DNA from: Prostheceraeus crozeri
Taxonomy: Eukaryota > Platyhelminthes > Polycladida > Euryleptidae
DNA length: 64,000 nt
Assembly: GCA_907163375.1 (NCBI GenBank)
Contig: CAJQUW010007778.1
Span: 154,001 to 218,000, forward strand
Direction: 5' to 3'
The translations under genes and the position numbers were made by a program. How positions within the stretch are numbered: position 1 is the first letter of the stretch; each line of letters begins with the position of its first letter. The notes beneath the pieces were generated by a model. It did no database searches and had not been told where the DNA came from. It worked only from the letters and a program-made list of their open reading frames with translations. Shown here piece by piece: positions 1-10,700 of this stretch.

Positions 1-776
1 AGAAGCCTCACAAGAAAATGAGTGTTCGAACAACTTTTTGCAACTATTTCTTGTCTCATCCAAAATATGAAGACTTATGTTTGTAGCAACCTCCGCAAAT
101 CAGCAACTCTCAAGAAGTAAGGTCAATAAAGAAAGCAAATGATCGTAAAACCCTTCCTGACGGCCAGTCTGCAGCCCATTAAATTGACTAATTTGATGCT
201 TTGCAGTCGTTAGTTTCAATACTACGATGTATCGCTACCATGTATACAATTTACAAATCTCAACCCTCGTATATATATACAGGGTGAGTAAAAAAAACGT
301 TATTTGAAGTTTGTGAAAAATCTATCTGAATTGTCATTCTGATTTCTTTCTCAAGTTGACTGATTGAATTTCTATGGTTTTATTTTCCATATCCAAGCAC
401 CAAATCAATGCTCTAAGTTCAAAAAATTCGAATTCATATCATCGAACGAATGGCTTCTGTACATAGTTTATACAAGTGTATGTACAAGTATTCATTTAGT
501 GCTTCATTCATGCCAAACTATGATGGAAAGGAAGGCAAGGCTTGTTGCATGGGCGGTTAAGCCTCGTTTATACTTATGCTGTACAGCAAGTACAGCAAAA
601 TCAGACTTTGCTGTATTGCTGTAGATGCTGCACAGCAAAACGTATTAAATTGCTGTACGACATTGCTGTACAGCAGTTGTATTACAACAACTTTTTCTTT
701 GTCTGATTGGTTGTGTTGTGCGAGCGTTCATACTTAAGAAAGGAATACACAGCAAAGGTCTCAGTTTGATTACAAA

Positions 777-1031
777 ATGGATCCACTTGTGCTTCTTTAC
801 TTTCATCACCATAAAAGAAAGTCACGACAACGACGTTGGTATGTTCGACCATTGAATATTCCTCGTAACATAAGAAGTGAATGTTGTCTGATCGACGAGA
901 TGCGGGAAATGGATACAGAAACGCACTTTAGTTACTTCAGAATGTCCAAGGAAAGTTTCGACAATCTTCTCGAGAAAGTGGAAAGATTTATATATCACGA
1001 ATGGTATAGCACCATACAGAAACTTATGTAA
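777..1031 (+). pseudogene. Harbinger (DDE_Tnp_4-type) transposase, N-terminal remnant
   Basis: 84 residues beginning MDPLVLLYFHHHKRKSRQRR. RRWYVRPLNIPR followed by FSYFRMSKESFDNLLEKV is the N-terminal signature of PIF/Harbinger transposases. Only about the first 79 residues match; the catalytic core expected in a ~400-residue protein is gone, cut by an internal deletion just before the convergent minus-strand gene. Confidence 0.85.
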
Positions 1032-1054
1032 AATATAGGATTATGATATCAATA

Positions 1055-1429
1055 TTACCTGATGTTGTCGTTGCCATTGTTTGATTCATTACTTGTTTCT
1101 GCTTCCTTGGATTCTTTGTTTGATAGGTTTGATTCTGCCTTTCTCCGTTCCAATACTTTGTCAAGAAAGGTCATTTTTTCGAAATATTTCCACTTGGCTT
1201 TTGTTCCACCTTTATCACCACTTTTTTTCTTTAAGTTTCTCTTTGCTCTAACGTATCCGTCACGCAGTGATCTCCAACGAGTCTTTACACCTTCAACTTC
1301 CACTCCAAGATGTTGGGCTATGGCATTCCAAGAATTATTGGATTTGATATTATCTTTGTAATCTGCGCAGTGTAAGTCCCACAGATGCTTGCAATTATGT
1401 ACAAGTTCGATTAACTTTTCTTCATCCAT
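1055..1429 (-). CDS. MADF/Myb-SANT-like protein of the Harbinger element
   Basis: 124 codons, open and uninterrupted. EKLIELVHNCKHLWDLHCADYK, an NSWNAIAQHLG segment and VKTRWRSLRDGYVRAKR form the MADF/SANT-like trihelix that helps the Harbinger transposase bind DNA and enter the nucleus. The C-terminal tail is Ser/Asn/Glu-rich and ends NGNDNIR. It looks intact, although its partner transposase is destroyed. Confidence 0.87.
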   Translation of the reverse strand: MDEEKLIELVHNCKHLWDLHCADYKDNIKSNNSWNAIAQHLGVEVEGVKTRWRSLRDGYVRAKRNLKKKSGDKGGTKAKWKYFEKMTFLDKVLERRKAESNLSNKESKEAETSNESNNGNDNIR

Positions 1430-2810
1430 TCACGCGAACGTATGATGACTGCTGCACAGTCTGCCGTGTAGAAAGATTCCGATAAATTTTCCTCTACAGC
1501 ATGACGTATAGCTAGATTTGGCGTATGCGTCACTCGATCAATCTTATTGCCGAACACGTGTTCATACTCTGACGCAGATGTCGTTCCGGCAAATGACTAA
1601 TCTTGCTGTACAGCAAACTCATACAACATTTGCAGCATTTGCTGTGCAACACATATTTTGCTGTACAGCATAAGTATAAACGAGGCTTTACATTCAACAA
1701 TGTGTCCGAAGCAAGGAGAAAATACATGGATGAATTTCATGAGGAAGCCCCACCTCCACCGACAGTCCATCGTTGGATGAAGAAATTCCTTACGTATGGG
1801 GATATGAATAAGCGTGAAAATGGAAGTGGTCGTCCAGTGACGGCTACAGGTGACGATATCTTTACCTCCATCAAGCCGATAATTGAAGATGACCCGAACG
1901 TTTCTACGCGTCGCATAAGCAACACGCTTGGAGTCTCGCAAAGTAGCGTCGTTCGCTGTCTTCATAAGAAAAAGTATCATCCCTATAAGCCAACCTTCGT
2001 CCAGGAACTCTCAGATGACGATCACGACCGACGTCTCGAATTCTGTCAATGGATCCTCAATTCCTCACTTCAGCATCCTCAATTCCATCTCCGAATAGTT
2101 TTTTTCCGACGAAGCTGTCTTTCATGTGAATGGAACTGTAAATAAGCACAATCTGCACTACTGGAGCACTGAGAACCCTAAAGCTTTCGTCGAAAAGCTT
2201 CATGACCGGAGATCTGTCACTGTATGGGCCATGATAGACCATACTGGAATGCTGAGTTACGACATCAGTGAACTAACGATGAACAGCGATCGGTACTGCA
2301 ATGTTCTGAAACAGCATGTTATTCCCTTCTTGTGACGAAACGAAAACCAGAGCAGATTCTATCAACAGGATGGAGCCCCTCCCCACTACAGCAACGCAAG
2401 TCGAAGAATCCTCGACGAAAATCTGACGGGTCAGTGGATTGGTCGAAGAGGACCAGTTGAGTGGCCACCCCGTTCTCCAGACCTTACTGTTTGCGACTTC
2501 TTCCTGTGGGGAGCGTTAAGAGACCGAGTGTATGCGCGACTGTCAAGAAATACGAGAGAACTGACAGCCTGCATTCGAGAGGAAATTACTTCTTTCACAT
2601 CTAACGCCTGCATGAAGGCCTATGACTCATTTGTTCGACGATGCTCTCTTTGCATTCAGCAGGAAGGTGCTCAGTTTGAGTCGCTGTTGTAACCACAGCT
2701 TGTGAGGAGCAGCTTTTTCAATGTTCATAACCGCCTGTTGTTGCATTTTATTGTAACTTATAATAGATATCCCACAAAAGGTAAATAACGTTTTTTTTTT
2801 ACTCACCCTG

Positions 2811-4758
2811 TATATATATTCTGGGTATATTCAGAAAGGTTTATTGTATCCGGGTAGGGTATATGTGATGCTGAGGTGAATTAACTGCGATTAAATATCA
2901 ATTCGCAACAATCATATTGTATTCTAAAAATTATCCAACATAGCATTTCTGCGATAAATTATCAGATGCCAATATTTTGAATTTTGACTTTATGACTACA
3001 CAATATCTCTTCATTGCTAGCATAGCTTGAGTGAATTACCTGTCCTACAACACGAAAATCATGAGTATTAGCAAGAAACATCAATCTATTGATCAAATTC
3101 AGATTGGAGATTACCTGGAAGAGATGACAGGGCCTAATTGATAGGGATCGCCAGCCAGGATGATCTGGCCTTGTGCTCGAGAGCAGATAGCAACTGGGAT
3201 GAGACACTCCGGTTCTGATGCTTGACCAGCCTCGTCCACAACGACGTGAGTGAAATGTCCAGCAGGAAGACGCAAGAGTTGGATGACACCGCTGCTGACA
3301 CAGGTTGACACCACAATTCTGTGCATAATGGCCTGCAAACAGATTGAGCAAGAAGTTGAACAATAAATCAATTTCCATGGTTTTATCAATGATGCGAGCA
3401 CAGACGCTGAATTCTTAACTAATATTATTATAAGCTAATCATTACATTGAAATTCTTATTGTCTGATTTCAATGCAGAACCGGTTTAGCAGTATCAAGAA
3501 TATCTACGAAGCTTGCAAACTTGTCCCAATCTAACAAGGCGAATGTCAACGAACACGAACTATTCAATTTGATGCTAGTGGTATTCATGCCGATTGATAA
3601 AATAAATTGTAGACATGGTTTCTACACAGCCATTTATAAAAAATCATCAACTAAAGCCATTGGAGTGGCGGTCATTCCTGTGCGAAATGTGTAATATGTA
3701 TCATAGTCAATTCGACTGCAGGTGAGTCACTCGATAATTTTATGTTTCTATCTGATTAAATGCATACTTACTGTATAGACTTTTAAAATTTTGACCGGCT
3801 CTCTAAATCTTAATGACAAAATGTGATTGCTATGAAAGCAAGAAATTAACACGGGAAAAGACGCAATACTGTAGTTAAAACTTATTCATTAACATCAGTG
3901 TCAAGACTTTATCATATCTTCACAAAGTAATATTGATGATATTGAATATCCAATAATTCCAGTTCTCAGCTGCAGTTAATGAGAATTTGTGATATTGATT
4001 TATACTAGGCAATGAACTGTGGCCTCTTCTTCCGTAGAATCATTTCATCCACCTGCACAGTGCATATCTCACCTGCCATCTTCATTGTAGGTAGCCATTA
4101 TTTTTCATTATATCACTCATATCATCATTAATGTTATTTTGCGCTTTCCAAGTTGAAAATTAAAGTTTTGACTTTTGAATATCCTGAACTAGACCCAAGC
4201 TGTAAGAGTCCAGGTTGGTGCCATCATATAGCTATTTCAAGTCCTTCATAGGCCTCGATGACTTGATATACGACCTCTGGATGCGAGATATGGAAAGAGC
4301 ATCTCATGGAAATCTGATCATTTTTAGATAAGTCACTTCTCTTTGCAAAGATTTTGACAGCATTATCCAAAACTTATCATAGAATTGAATTCTAATATCC
4401 TTTGCAAGCCTTCAGATAAATACCAAATTAGAAAACTGTAAAGCCTTCACAGCTGCTTTATTCGAATCAATTGAAACATGAGCTGGAAAACATCATCAAA
4501 TAGACTGGCTGACTGGCTAGCTACAAGAACTGAAGGGATTAAATATATAGCACAACTGGCAGACGATTCCCAATAGTGGAGAAGAATTGTGTCAGCGGAT
4601 AATTGCCAGGATTGCCTAAAACATCAAGTAAGTAAGCAAGTTTCATTTTATCTTCAGTAATTTTCATTTCTGCCTTTATGACTTAGGCGCACTATTCTAC
4701 GACGCACACTTGTGCGTCCTATCTGTTTGACAATAATTCAGATGTTATTGGAACTTAC
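2811..4758. other. Intron DNA around MOV10L1 exon 9, nothing recognised
   Basis: Apart from exon 9 (3115-3332), I see only AT-rich sequence: no ORF with family resemblance, no terminal inverted repeats and no RNA gene. Confidence 0.5.
3115..3332 (-). CDS. MOV10L1: MOV10L1 exon 9 (motifs II and III)
   Basis: 218 bp. Holds [17 protein letters not shown] (Walker B, DEAG box) and [14 protein letters not shown] (motif III, the DPxQL stretch typical of Upf1-like helicases). Acceptor TTTGCAG, donor CAG|GTAATC. Leaves in phase 2; the next exon is not in the window. Confidence 0.93.
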
Positions 4759-7700
4759 GGTGCTGATATTTTCACGAGTCACACACAGATGACGAATACT
4801 CTCATCAACCAATGTACGGTCACGAGAGGTGGCAATCAGACGCACAATATCCCCGTCTCCAATCATGCTTTTCTCTGTCAGTTTCTGACACAGCAAATCT
4901 GCCGCATAATTCGAAGGTGCGGCCACTAGAAGACGAGAAAAAGGCATCCGGGCGTAGATTTGAAGAATTAATTCCACGAGTGTTGTTGTCTTTCCGGTAC
5001 CTGTAAAAAATCCTCCATGAATTAGATCGGCGATGAAATATGGGAGATTAAGCTCGTCATAATTTATCATTTCAACGAATATTTTATCCGTGGAGAGGAC
5101 GGTATACGTTTTTGCGAACATGTAGAACAACATAAAAAATGAAAGTTCTAAGGAAGCGTATTTGCTGCATCCACAACGAAGAATACCCAGACGAAATTCC
5201 CGGAAAATTTCACCAGCTTTCAGAGCATAAATACGTTCACCTAACACTTTACACACCTTATCCTCGCTAACCTATTCGATGAAAGCATGGATACGCTTTA
5301 CACATGAACCAGAACTTTTTATGAAAATCAAGATGAAAATTTCCAAAATTGTAATAGCGACTACACTCTAGGTTCAAAGTTGACATCAATTTCACGAAGA
5401 TAACATCATTTGACTAAGCGAGAAAATGGGGATTCCAGACAATGGCAATGTCTTCCGAACGATTAGGAAGCCTAGTACAGTACATGCGGTATAATTTAGC
5501 CTATGATTTTTGTTGTGCTACAAAGACCATTTACCTCCATCTAATAATAAAGCATTTCGGGACGACTTTTACTTTTTGGGTACCAATGAGATTTTCGGAA
5601 ATGTGTTTTTCGACTATCTCCTAAAAAGAGACAATAGAAAGTCTAGAAGCCTCAGACTATTTTCACTTAACATTTAGGAAATTCTATAGCCTGCAATTAC
5701 TAAATATATCGATTGTAGATCTTCAAAAACGTTAAAAGCAAACAAATCATGCGAGAGACACTGAATCCTCACCTGGAGGGCCGAAGATGACATAAGGCCT
5801 GGGACGTGCTCGTGCATGAAGTGCTCTCATCACTGCGGCCCTTTGTTCATCGTTCAGTCGCTTGTTGAAGAAATCGCTGTCAGAGTAAGTTGGGAAGGAT
5901 TCTTTCGGACATAGAGATGGGGCAAGCTTCGTGTGAGGGGTCTGTAGAGAAGGATAGAGAATATCCTGGCCGCAATGTTTCACAGCAATTTCCAACGCTT
6001 GATGCATTCTTCTGTACGGAACTCGATTGACAGTGAACTGAAAATGAAAGGAACGAACATGGTCCGGAAGGGAACGTCCAGAAAACCAACTAGCATGACT
6101 CAACACAAACTGAAAACATCTTAAGTGTTAGCTGCTGTCGCATGCTTTTTCTTCCACAAGCGAGGCACTCAAATTATGGATGGGCAGTCTTTATACACAA
6201 GAAACTATACCAATTTAATACTAACCACACAGAAGGGTATGGTCATCAACATGCAATCACATGGATGAATGTAGGTATAAATAGTGCCTAAATCGCAAGT
6301 ATAGAATGCAACGCTATTGTCAAAAGAATCAATTCCCTAGTGAAATGAAACATTAAAATGTCATAATTCTCTCCAGAAAATATTAAAGCCAAGATCAACT
6401 TGTGAAAAATTACAAATTTCGTCCACGTTTCGGGTCCTGATTCATTTTCAAGGCATTGATAGGCAGCGTTTATGATGTGTCTCGCATCCTCTTAGATCCG
6501 AAACGTCGGCAAAATGGGTGTTCCATATTGACTTACATTTTGGTCATAAATGTCTTCGGGAGAGAATTTTGATTTTTCATTCTTGGATATAGTCCTCGCG
6601 ACAACTGCCACATCCTACATGGTATCTCCCCTGACGGACAGACTCAAATCATGGACCTTCTGTACTCTCTAAGTGCAACCCTTAACCAATAGAACTGCCC
6701 TTCCACCCAAAGTTGCTATATGCCCTCCACTGCTACTTAGCAAGTGGTATTGATGATCCACATTTATTGAAGTCTGAAATTGTTTCTCCATCGCAAATTA
6801 ATATCGAACTAAATCAGTACATCGATGATCCATCGTGCCTCCAATATTGTTATTATTACCCGCCTCCATGCAAAGCATCGTTGAACAGAGTAACATCCTC
6901 CGAATTCATGTGCATAAGGAGGGATAAGCAGCAAAGATGATGTATGGGAAAAGCTAACCTATCGCTGCCGGATAATTGATGTAATTCAAACCACATACAT
7001 GCATGCTAGAAGATTCATTAAGACATCTGACATTCAGAGTATCATAGTGACCGCTTATGATACATCAATTCCCACCTTGGATTTCAACAGCTTTCATGGG
7101 GTTCACATAATTGAGTGGTTCTCAATCACGTCAACATGGTGCCACAAAATTACTGCGAATGATCCTAGATTACACAGTAGCATTGCAATTAAAAGCTTCA
7201 ATATCCACACATCATCCACATCAGCGATACATCAATCGGCTATCTAACTCAATCCCCTTTTTCAAACCGCTCCATCCTCAACCCTCTCCAACTGCGCTGC
7301 GGCAATAATGAACCTCTCCACACCATCCTCACCCTTCTCCAACTCTGCTCCGGCAATCATGAGTCGCTCTGCTCCATTCTCACACCTCTCCAACTTCGCT
7401 GCGGCAATAATGAACTTCTCCACACCATCCTCATCCTTCTCCAACTCTGCTCCGGCAATAATGAGTCGCTCTGCTCCATTCTCACACCTCTCCAACTTCG
7501 CTGCGGCAATAATGAACTTCTCCACACCATCCTCATCCTTCTCCAACTATGCTCCGGCAATAATGAACCTCTCCACACCATCCTCATCCTTCTCCAACTA
7601 TGCTCCGGCAATCATGAGTCGCTCTGCTCCATTCTCACACCTCTACAACTCCGCTGCGGCAATAATGAGCCGCTCCACACCATCCTCATCCTTCTCCAAC

Positions 7701-10700
7701 TATGCTCCGGCAATAATGAGTCGCTCTGCTCCATTCTCACACCTCTACAACTCCGCTGCGGCAATAATGAACTTCTCCACACCATCCTCATCCTTCTCCA
7801 ACTCTGCTCCGGCAATAATGAGTCGCTCTGCTCCATTCTCACACCTCTCCAACTATGCTCCGGCAATAATGAACCTCTCCACACCATCCTCACCCTTCTC
7901 CAACTATGCTCCGGCAATAATGAGTCGCTCTGCTCCATTCTCACACCTCTACAACTCCGCTGCGGCAATAATGAGCCGCTCCACACCATCCTCATCCTTC
8001 TCCAACTATGCTCCGGCAATAATGAGTCGCTCTGCTCCATTCTCACACCTCTACAACTCCGCTGCGGCAATAATGAGCCGCTCCACACCATCCTCATCCT
8101 TCTCCAACTCTGCTCCGGCAATAATGAGTCGCTCTGCTCCATTCTCACACCTCTCCAACTTCGCTGCGGGAATAATGAACCGCTCCACAGCATCCTCATC
8201 CTTCTACAACCTCGATTTGACATTAATAAACCATAGCAAAAATTGTTTAGAAAACACTGCATCAATTGTTTGACTTGGATTTCCTTGATGAGTTCACAAG
8301 TGATGAAAAATTCCCTGCATCCAAAGCTTATCATTTAATTCATTTAGATTGAAACCTGGTTTTCATGAAGAAAATTGTAGTTAAGAGCTTTTGACTTACT
8401 TGTAGATAATACTGATTGTTGGGAGTGAAATTGGTGTGAAAAGTACGATGAAACATGATGTTCGCCTCGTCGCATTTGATCTCATGAACGTAGCCTTCAT
8501 AACCATCCGACTTCATCCTCCGGTTGCTTAGTCCACCATTTTCATTGACTTGAGTCACAACAACGCGATCACCGATGATGATTGAAGGCCGACCTTCGCG
8601 CAGACCAGGAATCTAAAAGCATACACCGATCTGAGAAAATGGAATCTCTTTACAAGGAGAAAGAGTGATGTCTTAGGACTCGTCAAGATCTGAAATATCA
8701 TCAATTTTATTGAAAAGATCCATTGAACACTATCTAAAGACTGAGGGATTCCTTGCTCTTACATTTTCAAAAATCATTAGAAATAGATTGCCATTCATGA
8801 CTACGATAAAATGAAGCTAGTCAAGTCAGGAAGCTTATTTCTGCAATCTGTCCACTGTTCAATGAACAATTTATCCGATGTGTCAACGTCCATAATTCTC
8901 GTCAAGATGGAGTGAATAACAATTCGAAGAAACTTCCCTACAAGCAGAACTGCAGCAGTTTATATAAATCAAATTAATCATCAAATGTCTGCAATTGTCC
9001 TCAAAGTATTTAGAGACTGTATGATATCTATGAACATTAATATTACTTTGCGATGAGAAGATACACATGTAGGGTAAATGAGATGTACGTCCTGCTATGG
9101 AGACATAAATTAGTAATTATATTTGAAATATTATCATCTTATAACTTTATTAACTATTTTACACCTATTAGTTTACTATCTTAGAAAAAATATTGAATTT
9201 AAGTATTTATGAGTGGAAACAGGGATCGCAATTCACCCCAGAAAAAACGGAAAATCGGGAAAAACCGAAGTTTAAATGCATAAATTTGAAATATTTACAT
9301 TAGACTAATTTCGTAAAAAACGGAAAATTGCGAGCCATGGGTGGAAATACACATGTTTATTGACAATGACGACATCAGCAAATATCACTGTCAGTCTTTC
9401 TGAAATTTTCAAGACTTTTCAAGGGCACGGATACTTTCTTTCTCCATCTATCGAGTTATCAGTTAAAAGCAAAATGCATCAAAAATTCTACAGATTTATA
9501 AATTTTACATCAAAAACTCTCTTAACTTTTTAACTAACCACCCAAGTATGTCAATGAGCTGCTGTAACACAAACCAACCGGTTTAATACTTGAAGAACAC
9601 TAGGAATAGCCAAGTGGTTGAGTCATCTTTCTCACTCATTCTTTTAAATATTTACCTTCCCTTAAAAGAACCTGGATAACTTTGGTAAAGTCAGTTTTCT
9701 GTTGGAGCTGTAATTAACATATTTTTACGCCAGTGCATCAGCTATGTACATGATGTAATTGAACAGAATTTGTGAATTTATGTGATATGATGATTTCTAT
9801 TTACTTATGACTAAACGCTTACTTTCTTACTTACTTATGTTGATCTGGAATACCGTAGGCTATATGGATGGCGTTCTGCACATCTCAAATGTAAGAAACA
9901 CAATGATCAAATTATGATTTGACGATAATTCAATGCGTTTGCCTATCATTTAACTTGCTGCAAAATACTACTCCGGTGTCAAAGCATCCAATTACCATGA
10001 AATGATCATTAGACTGCCTATATTTGAGATGAGTAGAATGCCATTTGCATGCGGAATTTGTTACTGGAAGAGTGCATGGAAATTACAATAGTTCAACTTT
10101 GGAAGCATTTATAGATGCAATATTCATTGGTTTAATGTTTAAGAAAAAGAAACGTAAACCTTCATAAAAGTAAGAATGAAATAAATTAAACGACAACAAA
10201 ATGCCATGCAAAAGATGTGCATCTGGTGGAACATGAGCCTGCGACCCCGGCTTAACCTACCGCTCTAACAACTGAACTACAGCCGTGTACAAAAGATGTG
10301 CATCTGGTGGAACATGAGCCTGCGACCCCGGCTTAACCTACCGCTCTAACAACTGAACTACAGCCGTGTACATGAGATCGAAGTCAATTGGCAGGATCTA
10401 GCCCTCATCATTCACAACACAGCATTTGCGATATCAAGACCAGCAGTTGGGATAAGATGTCCACCAAAGCATCTGACGCCATAGCGTTTATGCAATTAAC
10501 AATAACAATGAAACGAAATAACGAGCATATTTCACGAAATAATTATTATCGTGGGTGGCAGTTTTAGTCCGCAGTTTTGACTGACATCATCGTTTACTCG
10601 CATGTAACAATCAACGTTTCATGATAATGTTGTAATCTATCTTTGTAACTATTACTGTTCAGGTAGTATTACGCACTACATGAATCGCTCACAATGAAAC

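Larger units (their letters stand above)
560..1687 (+). mobile_element. PIF/Harbinger element, internally deleted, nested in the mariner
   Basis: 1128 bp with terminal repeats beginning AGCCTCGTTTATAC and ending GTATAAACGAGGCT, flanked on both sides by TTA (557-559 and 1688-1690), the TWA target typical of Harbinger. Inside are the start of a DDE transposase on the plus strand and a MADF/Myb-SANT-like gene on the minus strand, the usual Harbinger pair. Four copies of the palindrome TGCTGTACAGCA lie near the ends. Most of the transposase is deleted. Confidence 0.93.
520..2692 (+). pseudogene. Mariner transposase, broken
   Basis: Starts MMERKARLVAWAV at 520, stops at the Harbinger target site and resumes TFNNVSEARRKYMDE at 1688 in the same frame. 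It has a helix-turn-helix region (VSTRRISNTLGVSQSSVVR), first Asp in FSDEAVF, second in QDGAPPH and third in CDFFLWG, and ends SLL at 2692. One frameshift lies in the T-run near 2098-2105 and one TGA at 2333-2335. All three catalytic Asp remain, which suggests fairly recent loss. Confidence 0.88.
280..2810 (+). mobile_element. Tc1/mariner element, DD41D-type spacing, split by a Harbinger insertion
   Basis: Terminal inverted repeats CAGGGTGAGTAAAAAAAACG at the left and its complement ending ACTCACCCTG at the right, each flanked by TA within short (TA)n runs. Without the 1.13-kb insert it is about 1.4 kb, a usual mariner length. The transposase has the mariner-type WPPRSPDL block. By my count 41 residues separate the second catalytic Asp (QDGAPPH) from the third (VCDFFLWG), the DD41D spacing. 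It sits in a MOV10L1 intron, antisense to the gene. It is inactive: insertion, a frameshift and a stop. Confidence 0.93.

Noticed and set aside
5773-6109. Longer MOV10L1 exon 7 using the acceptor at 6110
   Set aside because: It would add 24 residues without counterpart; the acceptor at 6038 has a better pyrimidine tract and gives the family match. Kept only as a possible alternative.
7308-8273. 321-codon plus-strand ORF of [20 protein letters not shown] repeats
   Set aside because: It is the minisatellite read in one of several open frames; the 51-bp unit is a multiple of three and opposite frames are equally open.
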